Source of the DNA: Bacteroides sp.
GTDB taxonomy: Bacteria > Bacteroidota > Bacteroidia > Bacteroidales > Muribaculaceae
Reading direction: 5' to 3'
Assembly: GCA_014801875.1 (NCBI GenBank)
Contig: JAAVDJ010000043.1
Span: 1-64,000, forward strand
Length of the DNA stretch: 64,000 bases
Part shown: one piece after another, positions 39,728 through 49,083 of the stretch
Layout of the letters: each line of letters starts with the position of its first letter
Position numbering within the stretch: the stretch's first letter is position 1
Notes under the pieces: model-generated
The model's database searches: none
The model's input: the letters and a program-made list of their open reading frames with translations, nothing else
Told to the model about the DNA's origin: nothing
Position numbers and translations under genes: made by a program

Positions 39728-41206
39728 ATGTTCTTTAACAAATTCTCAAGAAGCTACATCAATTTCCCGATGTTGCTCCGCGTCATCGGATGGCTCCTCG
39801 TAATAGAAGGCGTCGTGATGCTTTTGCCGTGTATTACAGGACTCGTTTATCGAGAACCCTCCACTCCATATTTCTTTCTTTGCGCCGGACTTACCACTAC
39901 TTTCGGAATGTCTTTCGTCATAAGGAAACCTAAGTCAAGAGAGATGGGGAAAAGGGAGGCTATCCTGCTGACAGGTATAACGTGGGTGATTCTGTCGGTG
40001 TTTGGAATGTTGCCATTCCTCATCTGTGGCACACACATGACTGTCACTGACGCATTTTTCGAGACTATGAGCGGATTCACTACTACAGGAGCCACTGTCC
40101 TGAATTCCCTTTCGGGTGTACCCCGCTCCATTCTTATCTGGCGTTGTATCGTGCAATGGATTGGCGGCCTTGGAATCATTCTCTTCACACTGGCTGTGGT
40201 TCCTATGCTTAACTATCAGGGTGGTATGCAGCTATTCAACGCCGAAGTCACAGGAATTACACACGACAAGCTGCGCCCGAGAATCAGTTTCACAGCGCAA
40301 GGTCTTTGGTTGGTCTACATAGCTCTGACAACAATCTTGATAATTCTTCTGTCTTTTTCTGAGCTGACTGTCTTTGACTCAATATGCTACGGAATGTCTA
40401 CAATGTCAACCGGGGGATTCGCAATCACAGACAACTCCGTGACTGAGATGAACAATATCTACGTAAAATGTGTCATGATAGTCTTCATGTTTTTGGGAGG
40501 TGTCAATTTCGCGCTTATTTACAAGGCCATTACGGGAAGCGTGAAATCGGTCTTCAAGAACGATGCTCTCAAATGGTATATAGCTATCATCTTTATATGC
40601 TACCTCCTCCTGACAGTCAATGTCTGTCTCCAACATCTCGCAAAAGAATGGGATGACATAACAATCGATCCCCTCTTTCAGGCTATTTCAATTCTGACTT
40701 CAACTGGTCTTACAGAGCCGGATTTCCATGACTGGGGTCCTTTGGCAGTGATTGTGTTGATAATCATGATGGTGATGGGTGCTTGCGCAGGTAGCACTTC
40801 AGGTGGTGCAAAAATCGACCGTTTCATAGTCCTGTTCAAGTTCATAAAGAATGAATTCTACAAAATTATGCATCCCAATGCCGTCACCACTGTCTCTATC
40901 AATGGGAAAGGCACACCCAATTCAATACTAATGAAAACACTTGCATTCTTGTTTCTCTATGTCATCGTCATAATGGTGGGTGGGTCTTTACTGGTAATTT
41001 TAGGGTTACCTTTGAAAGACAGCTTTTTCATTGCCCTCTCAGCTATTTCCAACACTGGCCTGGGCACGGATATCACCGGTATCGGGGGGAATTATGCGTT
41101 GGTGCCGGCTGCCGGAAAATGGCTTCTGAGTTTCATAATGCTTGTGGGACGTCTTGAACTCTTCACAATTCTCATACTTTTCATCCCCTCTTTCTGGCGG
41201 AAATAA
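39728..41206 (+). CDS. trkH: TrkH family potassium uptake protein
   Basis: 'FFETMSGFTTTGATVLNSL', 'YGMSTMSTGGFAI', 'GACAGSTSGGAKIDRFIVLFK' selectivity-filter motifs. Confidence 0.95.
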   Translation: MFFNKFSRSYINFPMLLRVIGWLLVIEGVVMLLPCITGLVYREPSTPYFFLCAGLTTTFGMSFVIRKPKSREMGKREAILLTGITWVILSVFGMLPFLICGTHMTVTDAFFETMSGFTTTGATVLNSLSGVPRSILIWRCIVQWIGGLGIILFTLAVVPMLNYQGGMQLFNAEVTGITHDKLRPRISFTAQGLWLVYIALTTILIILLSFSELTVFDSICYGMSTMSTGGFAITDNSVTEMNNIYVKCVMIVFMFLGGVNFALIYKAITGSVKSVFKNDALKWYIAIIFICYLLLTVNVCLQHLAKEWDDITIDPLFQAISILTSTGLTEPDFHDWGPLAVIVLIIMMVMGACAGSTSGGAKIDRFIVLFKFIKNEFYKIMHPNAVTTVSINGKGTPNSILMKTLAFLFLYVIVIMVGGSLLVILGLPLKDSFFIALSAISNTGLGTDITGIGGNYALVPAAGKWLLSFIMLVGRLELFTILILFIPSFWRK

Positions 41207-41287
41207 TACGGAAGTTTCAGGGCCTTTGAACTTTTCTGTTATTCAGTTTGTTTGAAATTCATCTTATAACCCTAAAATTAAAAAGTT

Positions 41288-41443
41288 ATGTTTGAAGATC
41301 TGAAAGACAAAGCAGCTGATATGCTGAATAACGAGAATGTTAAAGAAGTAGTTGAGAAGGCTCAGGAGTTTATCCATAGTGAAAAGGGCAAGGAAGTCAT
41401 CGACAAGGCTCAGGAATTCATCAAGGAGAAATTCAGCAAATAA
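41288..41443 (+). CDS. Small 51-aa amphipathic helical protein (not in ORF track)
   Basis: ATG...TAA reads MFEDLKDKAADMLNNENVKEVVEKAQEFIHSEKGKEVIDKAQEFIKEKFSK; followed by a terminator at 41477-41506. Confidence 0.7.
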   Translation: MFEDLKDKAADMLNNENVKEVVEKAQEFIHSEKGKEVIDKAQEFIKEKFSK

Positions 41444-41476
41444 TCTCCACTTCAGTAATTATAAAACATAAAGATT

Positions 41477-41506
41477 GAGGTCGTCTAAAGTTTGTTAGAC
41501 GGCCTC
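41477..41506. terminator. Intrinsic terminator
   Basis: GAGGTCGTCTAA-AGTTTG-TTAGACGGCCTC (one G-T position) downstream of the 51-aa ORF. Confidence 0.8.
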
Positions 41507-41705
41507 TTGATTATATATCCTTACAAACAGTTTTTCTCCCCCAACAAGGATAAGAAAAAAGGAAAACCGAGGATACGTCTGGAACAGCGAACTTTATTTT
41601 TATATCGTTAGAAATAAAATATTTGACAAATGTGAGCAATCGGTTATTCCCGATTTTTACACCCACAGATTTCAATGTTCTTCTGCCCAAAATGGACTGA
41701 CACTG

Positions 41706-41713
41706 CAAAGTTA
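41706..41713 (-). promoter_or_regulatory. Orphan -7 element TAACTTTG
   Basis: Reverse complement of CAAAGTTA, in context TGACACTGCAAAG shared with the ftsK upstream region. Confidence 0.35.
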
Positions 41714-41778
41714 GTCATATTTTTCTACTTGTCCAAATGCCAATGGGTTAAATTTTGAGAACTTTGTCCAAACTTGAA

Positions 41779-41812
41779 AATGAACTTGTAAAAATAGATT
41801 TACAAGTTCATT
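41779..41812 (-). terminator. Terminator of the type III RM/HD-GHKL/RhuM/Fic operon
   Basis: AATGAACTTGTAAA-AATAGA-TTTACAAGTTCATT 14-bp perfect stem; on the minus strand it is followed by TTTTC. Confidence 0.8.
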
Positions 41813-41881
41813 GATTCGCAGTTCAATGTACACACACTCAACGACATAGACTTACAAATCATCATTTATAAGTTGGGCAAT

Positions 41882-42754
41882 CTATTCTTCCTCGTAGTAA
41901 TATGAATAGTCTATGCCTTTCATGAACATCTCACGGTCGTTGATATTGTCGGTAAGTGCACCTTTCAGCAGAGACTTGATATGTGTTGAATCCACCACGC
42001 TTTCTCGCATTGCAGTTAGATATTCATTCTTATCAATTTGGCTCCAGTCCACGCAGAGTTTCAATGAATGTCTCAGCATGAGATCAAGCCAGATTCGGGT
42101 GCTTCGCCCGTTTCCTTCCATAAATGGATGTACCACGTTCATCTCAACATATTTGTCGGCTATTTCGTCAAGAGTGGATTCAGGCATTCGCTCAATTGTC
42201 GGGATGATCGTGGGAAAATGAAGACAGTTGGCAAATGTGAAACCACCCTTAGAGATATTCTTATTCCTTATCTGTCCGGCAAAATCATATAAGCCTCCGA
42301 ACAGATAGGCATGAATCTGTTGTAGACATTTCATGCTACCCGGTTCAAGAGAGTTAAGTAGCCCACTTTCAAATAAGGTGTATGCTTTCTTACGACTCTG
42401 ACCATCAATGGTATTGTCGCTGTAAGTGAACCAGTCAAGGAATTTACTCGCACGATTGTTAGGATAATGCTTGGCAAGAAGAATGACTCCCTCACTATTC
42501 AGTACATCGGCTTTGCGTTGCTTGCCATCCGGAGCCTCGAATTTGAACCTGTGAGTGGTACTCACGAGTTCAACTCCATCTTTACCCAGCTTACGTTTAA
42601 GCCAGCGCCAATAATTACCGGCTTTTATATAATCCGCCTCATCATTGATAGCGCGTACCACATCGGTAGCCGAGAACCACCAGCAGTTGTTCTCCTCATC
42701 CCAGACCGCTCTCACTTCGCGATCATTGAAAAACCGTATCGACTTCTTGCTCAT
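41882..42754 (-). CDS. Fic family protein with N-terminal BRO-N-like domain
   Basis: Canonical Fic motif 'HPFMEGNGRSTR'; N-term 'IRFFNDREVRAVWDEENNCWWFSATDVVRAINDEADYIKAGNYWRWLKRKL'; C-terminal 'SYYYEEE' resembles class III inhibitory helix SxxxE. Confidence 0.92.
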   Translation of the reverse strand: MSKKSIRFFNDREVRAVWDEENNCWWFSATDVVRAINDEADYIKAGNYWRWLKRKLGKDGVELVSTTHRFKFEAPDGKQRKADVLNSEGVILLAKHYPNNRASKFLDWFTYSDNTIDGQSRKKAYTLFESGLLNSLEPGSMKCLQQIHAYLFGGLYDFAGQIRNKNISKGGFTFANCLHFPTIIPTIERMPESTLDEIADKYVEMNVVHPFMEGNGRSTRIWLDLMLRHSLKLCVDWSQIDKNEYLTAMRESVVDSTHIKSLLKGALTDNINDREMFMKGIDYSYYYEEE

Positions 42755-42777
42755 CTTATATCGGGACTATGACTTAA

Positions 42778-43767
42778 TTATCTTTTGAGTTTCTTTTGCT
42801 CTGCTTCAAAGGCTTCGATGAAGTGGATTTCGACCTGTGAGAGGTAATATTGAGTGCGCTCGCGGAATTTCTCATACTCTGTGTCGGCTTTCAGCTTTGC
42901 AACTTCTGACGATATGCTTCCGGCATGTGTGAGCAATTCTTTTCCTGACAGTGTAAGGAAGTCATCGAGTTTCTTAATCCAGTCTTTCATATACATCGGC
43001 ATATGGCTCTTTGCCTGTAGTTCGGCAAAATCGAGATAGAGGTTGACAATGCGGTTTAGTATATCAACTTCCTCCTCCGAAAGATAATTCTTTGCAATCT
43101 CAGCCTCTTGTTTGGTCGGTAATGCACCGCGCCATGTAGTCAGACCCATAAAGTCGTTTTCGGCATTCGCTCTGTCGTAAATCACTTCGGCAGCAGTGCG
43201 TCCGTGAGCGGCAAAGTGCATCTTGTTCTGTACCGTCTTGAAGAATTGCTGGGTTGTTTCAGTCCGAGGGTCATAGTCGATACTGAGGGCATATATTTCA
43301 AGAACCTTACGGTAGAAAACCTTTTCCGAACTGCGTATGTCGCGTATTCTCGCAAGCAGCTCATCGAAATAATTCCCATGACCGGCATTTTTCAGCAGGT
43401 CATCATTCAGTGCAAATCCCTTAATCATGTATTCCTTCAACACCTGAGTAGCCCACTGTCTGAACTGTACGCCTCGGTGTGAATTGACACGATACCCAAC
43501 ACTGATAATCATGTCGAGGTTATAGTAAGAAACGGTGTAAGTTTTTCCGTCGGCAGCAGTTGTTGCATTTTCTGCAACAACTGAATTTCGCTGTAACTCA
43601 CCACTTTCAAGCACATTCTTTATATGTCTTGAAATGGTCGACTTATTGCGTTGAAACAGCTCCGCCATTTGGTCGGCAGTAAGCCACACAGATTCATTGG
43701 CAAGTCGAACCTCAATTTTCGTCTCGCCCTCCTGCGTCTGAAATAGTATTATCTCTCCGCTATCCAT
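42778..43767 (-). CDS. rhuM: RhuM family (virulence RhuM-like) protein
   Basis: 'VRLANESVWLTADQMAELFQRNKSTISRHIKNVLESGEL...YYNLDMIISVGYRVNSHRGVQFRQWATQVLKEYMIKGFALNDDLLKN'. Confidence 0.9.
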   Translation of the reverse strand: MDSGEIILFQTQEGETKIEVRLANESVWLTADQMAELFQRNKSTISRHIKNVLESGELQRNSVVAENATTAADGKTYTVSYYNLDMIISVGYRVNSHRGVQFRQWATQVLKEYMIKGFALNDDLLKNAGHGNYFDELLARIRDIRSSEKVFYRKVLEIYALSIDYDPRTETTQQFFKTVQNKMHFAAHGRTAAEVIYDRANAENDFMGLTTWRGALPTKQEAEIAKNYLSEEEVDILNRIVNLYLDFAELQAKSHMPMYMKDWIKKLDDFLTLSGKELLTHAGSISSEVAKLKADTEYEKFRERTQYYLSQVEIHFIEAFEAEQKKLKR

Positions 43768-43774
43768 ACGATGA

Positions 43775-46700
43775 TTAGTAAGGCTTTTTCATATCGGTTC
43801 CGTCAAGAAATCTAAAAGTCCAATCGGAGTATTTATCCCAGAACTCGGCACTTATTTGTTCAATCATGGTCTTACGATCAACTTTACCAGGACGAATAAT
43901 AATATTATCTATCTCCATATTAGTAACAAGTAAACTCCACCCATTATTAACACCGTCGTAATATACGGGGTCTGAATCCTTAATTGACTTCAATAACACA
44001 AGGTCATTAGGCGTAAGTGAAGTAGGAGAAATATATGCAAAATATGGGGTACAAGATTTATTACACGGAAAACTTGAGTTAAAATCCATACATTGAAATT
44101 TACTCTTCTTCTTATCAAATCCATGAATATACGAATCTCTTGCCCTTCCGAAATTAGCATCAGCACTGTAAATACCTATTCCTGGATTCACTAATCGAGA
44201 ATCTTGAAAGAAAAGCTCGTTATAGCAATTTCCGCATGCATGAACAGATACAGCTTTACTATGAGGAATTGTGTCATAATGTAGTAAATTTGCTATCAAT
44301 CTTTTGGGAACAAGTGGGTATAGATTAGAGATAATGTCATATTCTTTGAAAGATTCATCCTCATCTACAGGAACAAGGTATCGAGAATATTCCCAAAAAT
44401 CCTCTGTTTCGGGTATTGGACTGTCTGAATCACGAATAATTTTTATAGTAGTGTCATTAATAACTTTTATGTTATTAGCGCTTAGAAATAGAGAGCAAAC
44501 AAGCATTTTGCTTAAATAGTCTAACTGAGCATGATCATAATGATATAATATTATTTCGTTTTGTGATAGTAATTCCTTTATTGTTGTATCTTTCCCAGTA
44601 AGATTTCTGACTGCAGGCCACATAATATTTCCCAACTCAGACTTTGCCAAATTATTTACAAAAATTGATTGAGCATTTCCTTGTCTATTAAAAATATACT
44701 TCCAAATTAAATCCACAGTTTCAACCTTATCAGAAAGATTATATTGCTTAATATGATTATGTGCAATCTCTAGAGTTGCAATAATATATTTTTCAACGAC
44801 TTCTCGATATTTATCTGAATAATCAGCTGGGAAAGAAATAATATCCTTTCTATCAACACTTAATTGAGGTTTAATTGAACCAATGAAGTTGATACTCCCA
44901 TTTAATTCTAAAAGACGAAAATAATTATTCCGATCTGAAAAACTATCTTTAACACTAATTCCATCAACTGATACTGAAGAACCATTCACTTTTAATAATT
45001 TAAATAGAAGAGATTCTCTGTTAATAGTCTCCATACCAGGCAGAGGAAGAGCTAAGATTGAATTATATTCTATTGCTTCAGTTACAATACGAATAGGGTA
45101 TAACTTTAGGTGTTTATGCAGTTCTACGAGAGATCCATTATACTCATAGAATGAACCTCTCTGAATAACTTTATCAATAAATTGTTGATCTTCAATCCCA
45201 ATACCTAAATCACCAATATTCAAGGTAAAAGGTTTGTTAAGAATATCTTGTGTGGAATTGTCGGAAAATCGGACTTTGAGTGTTATTTCGGCAGGAACAT
45301 TGTTGATATAATCATTCAGGTAATGATATAAACTCGTTCCCCAAATTTGGTATATCTTGTTATATTTTGCAAACTCGTTCACTAGTACTCCATCAGGTTT
45401 ATATTGAAGTACCAGTCCCAACTTTTGTATGGGAATGTTATTTATTTTTCCTTCATATTCAGGATGCAAAAAAACTTTTACGAGTGTTCCACTGTCAGTT
45501 ATTTGTTCCTCATCCTCTCTTGATGGCACTTTATAATAAAAATTTTCTTTTGGACCATCAATGCAACACACAATACATTTCTGCGTTTCTATTGATTTGG
45601 TTACAATTTCTATTTTATATCCAATAATAAAACATGATAAGATACCTATGCCAAATTGGGATACCGGATTATACGATGAACCCCATTGGGATTTTTTTTT
45701 ATAAAATTCCCTTGAATTATAGAACGAGTTTCCAATTTTTAAAAGGAAATTTTCAATTATGTATTCGTCCATACCAATCCCGTTATCTTTGCAATAAAGG
45801 AACTGCCCTTCATTTCCCTCCTCAATGCCAAACTCAATTTCTCCGCGGAGCGATTGTTTATTCATTTCGGCTATTGCTATACGACACCTACAAGCATCGA
45901 GTGAGTTCTGATACAATTCACGAAGAGGCGAAAATGGATCTTTGTACAATTTCACTCCCATTAATAACTCGATAATTTTATTCTGACTTAAGATGAATTT
46001 TTTATCTTTAACAGGAATGAACTTGCTTTTATCTGGTTCAACATTATTTCTGTCTACCTCACTAATGTTAATTTGGTATTTTTGTTGCCATCCTCTTTTT
46101 AAAAGATCTAAGTGATTAATTTCATCATCTATCCAATTCAAATAATCTTGCAAATGATAGTAGTCCTTAGGGATTTGGCAACTAGCCATAAATGCAATTA
46201 CTCCATCCTTGATAGTGTAATTAAGGCCTATTTTATTTAACCATTCATTTTTACTATATTCTGATTGAAAAGACATTGCGGTTCGTAGGACAGACGGGGC
46301 TCTGTCCGAACTATAATGAATTATGTCTCCAAGGCGTAGCATCATAGAGGTGAATTGCAAATTTGCTACATCAGTGCCTATGTATTTAACATCTTTCTTT
46401 AGTTTTCGCACGAAATCAATATCTTCCCCGTGAGACGCACACACGTCTGCTAGATCAGAAAATAAACGTTGAATCCATACCTCACCTAAAATCTCAGTGG
46501 CAATTTTTTGCAAATTCGAAACATATTTAGCAGATCTTATATGATGAAACGTTCTTATAAAATCCACTCTAATAGAATGATTTAATGCGTCAAATGAGTC
46601 TTTATTTACTGACTCCTTGATTATATCAATATAGCCGTTTCTAAATGCCTGATATTCAACAAGCATTTCTGATAAAAAATCTTTTAAATCATTTTCATTA

Positions 46701-47176
46701 TCAGGTGCGAAGACCCAATTTTTTATTTCATCAAAACATTTATATAGTTTCTCTTTATTATGTTCAATAAAGTCTTTTGCTTCTCTGAATGTAAAAGGTC
46801 TCTTTCCATCATTACAAATTGAAAAGTTTGAACTTGCACGAGAATTATAACCCTCAGTCATTTCCATTAAAGATAATTCCCAATCAGCTGGAGCCATTCC
46901 ACAATCGTGAAGATATGATGCTGCAAGTAATAGAAATAGCTCTACTGAAGAAAGTTCTGCAAGTAGTTCATCCCCTAATAAGAGCGCAATATTTTCTTCC
47001 ACTTTCTTTAAATGTGCTACATCATGGAGATCAAATTCTGGCATGATTTTTATCACCCTCTTCTGATGCTCGGTTGCTAACTCAATAACCTTTTGAGCTA
47101 GCAAATAAAGTCTATTATCAAGACTATCAGGATTTATTGAAGCACGTTGTTTCAAAACGGAAATAATATTACTCAT
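43775..47176 (-). CDS. HD-domain + Hsp90-like (GHKL) ATPase fusion protein
   Basis: HD pattern 'HDVAHLKKVEENI...SYLHDCGM...LRLGDIIHY'; GHKL N-box 'LRELYQNSLDACRCR', G1 'KDNGIGMDEYIIENFLLKIGNSFY', G2 'QFGIGILSCFIIG'; Hsp90-middle-like 'PQLSVDRKDIISFP'. Confidence 0.85.
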   Translation of the reverse strand: MSNIISVLKQRASINPDSLDNRLYLLAQKVIELATEHQKRVIKIMPEFDLHDVAHLKKVEENIALLLGDELLAELSSVELFLLLAASYLHDCGMAPADWELSLMEMTEGYNSRASSNFSICNDGKRPFTFREAKDFIEHNKEKLYKCFDEIKNWVFAPDNENDLKDFLSEMLVEYQAFRNGYIDIIKESVNKDSFDALNHSIRVDFIRTFHHIRSAKYVSNLQKIATEILGEVWIQRLFSDLADVCASHGEDIDFVRKLKKDVKYIGTDVANLQFTSMMLRLGDIIHYSSDRAPSVLRTAMSFQSEYSKNEWLNKIGLNYTIKDGVIAFMASCQIPKDYYHLQDYLNWIDDEINHLDLLKRGWQQKYQINISEVDRNNVEPDKSKFIPVKDKKFILSQNKIIELLMGVKLYKDPFSPLRELYQNSLDACRCRIAIAEMNKQSLRGEIEFGIEEGNEGQFLYCKDNGIGMDEYIIENFLLKIGNSFYNSREFYKKKSQWGSSYNPVSQFGIGILSCFIIGYKIEIVTKSIETQKCIVCCIDGPKENFYYKVPSREDEEQITDSGTLVKVFLHPEYEGKINNIPIQKLGLVLQYKPDGVLVNEFAKYNKIYQIWGTSLYHYLNDYINNVPAEITLKVRFSDNSTQDILNKPFTLNIGDLGIGIEDQQFIDKVIQRGSFYEYNGSLVELHKHLKLYPIRIVTEAIEYNSILALPLPGMETINRESLLFKLLKVNGSSVSVDGISVKDSFSDRNNYFRLLELNGSINFIGSIKPQLSVDRKDIISFPADYSDKYREVVEKYIIATLEIAHNHIKQYNLSDKVETVDLIWKYIFNRQGNAQSIFVNNLAKSELGNIMWPAVRNLTGKDTTIKELLSQNEIILYHYDHAQLDYLSKMLVCSLFLSANNIKVINDTTIKIIRDSDSPIPETEDFWEYSRYLVPVDEDESFKEYDIISNLYPLVPKRLIANLLHYDTIPHSKAVSVHACGNCYNELFFQDSRLVNPGIGIYSADANFGRARDSYIHGFDKKKSKFQCMDFNSSFPCNKSCTPYFAYISPTSLTPNDLVLLKSIKDSDPVYYDGVNNGWSLLVTNMEIDNIIIRPGKVDRKTMIEQISAEFWDKYSDWTFRFLDGTDMKKPY

Positions 47177-47190
47177 AGCTAATATGGTTA

Positions 47191-49083
47191 TTAGAAGGCA
47201 AAGAACTTGTCTTGCATTCGGTTTTTGAGGTTGAACTTCTTAGTTGAGTCAAGAGCGCGCTCTATGCAGATGAATTTTTTGTCGGGATGCTGCATAAAGT
47301 AATCTACAGTTGAATCGGCTAATGTATTATCTACACAGATATATGCCTCTTTTATACCGTCAGATGCAAGGTACACTGTGTTGTCTTTAAATTGAGATTG
47401 AGGCGCGAGTTTATATGTGAGCATAAAACCACGCGAAATTAGTATCTCGGTGATTAGCTCCTGTTCATCAAAGCCCATGGATAATTGCTGCTCTTTTATC
47501 GCAACATATTTATGGAAGAGTTCAAGATTCTCTTCCTTTGATTTTTCAGGATCCGGAGCAAAGTCAGTACGGGGGAAGGATGATTTTGTGAGAGTGAAAA
47601 CCTTGAATCCAAGTTGATCAATTTGTTGTTGTTCTTCCTGTGTAATGATTCGGCCATCATAAGAATTTTTCACCTTTTCAGCAACAGCCTTATTTCGGGC
47701 TATTGTTATATCACTAATCTTTTTGAACCCGGCTCGTCTCGCATTACTATTCTCATCAGTTGATTGAGGTACCTGTACAAGGATGAATTTGCGATTACCG
47801 CCATCCTTTATGTTTTGATTGATAACAGCATGCCCAGTTGTTCCCGAACCAGCAAAGAAGTCAAGGACAATACATTCTTTATCTTCAACATGTTCAAGAA
47901 TACGTTGAATCAAAAGCGATGGCTTAGGAAAATCAAATACTTTAGAACCTAGTAACCCTTGAAGTTCAGAAGTTCCATCATCCGTATTACCGGCATATTC
48001 ATGTTCCCATAGATTTATTGGAGTTAAACCTCGTGCTTCAGATAAGAACATCTTTACAGATGGTACTTTTGCAGTACCATCACTACCCCAATAGAGACGT
48101 CCATCTGCTAAAAGTTTATCGAATACGTCTTTTGACCGTCTCCAAGCATTAGTGGTAGGATAAGTTATTACTCCTGTATTAGGATTTTTTATAGGATAGC
48201 ATAAATTGGGGCGAGCTTCTGGTGTTGCTGGGTTTAGAAATGATGCACCCTTCCAATCACCGCGAGGGTCCTTGTCAGGGTTTGAATATCGATCATCAGC
48301 ATCTTCTGTTCTAGGCAACAGGCTAACTTTAAATTCATCTTCCTTACTGTAAACTAATATATGTTCAACAACTGTTGTAAAGTCAGTAGTATTATTGCTG
48401 CGAGTATATCGTTTCTGCCACGAAATGTTTGCCTTGAAATTCTCCTCTCCAAAAACTTCATCGCAAATTTTTCTTAGATGATGAGCCTCATGGTCATCTA
48501 TTGATATAAATATGACACCGTCGGGACTTAATAGGTTCCGAGCAACTAAAAGACGACTGTACATCATGTCAAGCCAATTGCTATGGAATCTGCCATTTGC
48601 ATCTGAATTAGAATCAAGGCTGATACCGTCTTCCGACTGTTCTGTTCGTTCCCAATAGGATTGGCGACCTTCTGAGAAATTATCATTATATAGAAAGTCC
48701 TCTCCGGTATTGTAGGGTGGATCTATATAAATGACCTTAATCTTGTTGCGATAGCCATTTAATAGGATTTTAAGCACTTCAAGATTTTCACCTTCGATAA
48801 TGATATTTTCGGTAATGTCAGCATTGACACTGCGTTCCTCATCAAAGTGTAAGGTGGCGCGAGTAGGCATAAATGCATTTCGTTTAGCCTTTGATTTACC
48901 AAACCAACGGAACTCATAGCGCTCAGTCTCATCAACGCTATCCGGATTTACGGCTTTTTTGACTTCATTGATGTCTAGTTGCCCCTCTTGGGTGAACCAA
49001 TCGGGAAACATCTGACGCAGCTTTTCCAGTCTTTCTGTGTTTAGATCCGGAGATTGTATGATATGGTCTTTATACGTTTCCAT
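47191..49083 (-). CDS. mod: Type III restriction-modification DNA methyltransferase (Mod), beta-class adenine-N6
   Basis: 'KVIYIDPPYNTGEDFLYNDNFSE' (motif IV) before 'VLDFFAGSGTTGHAVINQN' (motif I). Confidence 0.95.
   Translation of the reverse strand: METYKDHIIQSPDLNTERLEKLRQMFPDWFTQEGQLDINEVKKAVNPDSVDETERYEFRWFGKSKAKRNAFMPTRATLHFDEERSVNADITENIIIEGENLEVLKILLNGYRNKIKVIYIDPPYNTGEDFLYNDNFSEGRQSYWERTEQSEDGISLDSNSDANGRFHSNWLDMMYSRLLVARNLLSPDGVIFISIDDHEAHHLRKICDEVFGEENFKANISWQKRYTRSNNTTDFTTVVEHILVYSKEDEFKVSLLPRTEDADDRYSNPDKDPRGDWKGASFLNPATPEARPNLCYPIKNPNTGVITYPTTNAWRRSKDVFDKLLADGRLYWGSDGTAKVPSVKMFLSEARGLTPINLWEHEYAGNTDDGTSELQGLLGSKVFDFPKPSLLIQRILEHVEDKECIVLDFFAGSGTTGHAVINQNIKDGGNRKFILVQVPQSTDENSNARRAGFKKISDITIARNKAVAEKVKNSYDGRIITQEEQQQIDQLGFKVFTLTKSSFPRTDFAPDPEKSKEENLELFHKYVAIKEQQLSMGFDEQELITEILISRGFMLTYKLAPQSQFKDNTVYLASDGIKEAYICVDNTLADSTVDYFMQHPDKKFICIERALDSTKKFNLKNRMQDKFFAF

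Noticed and set aside
41511-41708. 65-aa minus-strand ORF
   Set aside because: Start codon lies within/next to the -7 element and composition is unconvincing; treated as a possible RNA locus.
233-42754. Direct relationship between the DinD relic and the BRO-N/Fic gene
   Set aside because: Both belong to broadly BRO-N-related families, but they are 41 kb apart and the relic covers a C-terminal region absent from the Fic protein; no evidence of common origin.
47191-49083. Phase-variable mod (phasevarion)
   Set aside because: No simple-sequence repeat tract seen in or just upstream of mod.
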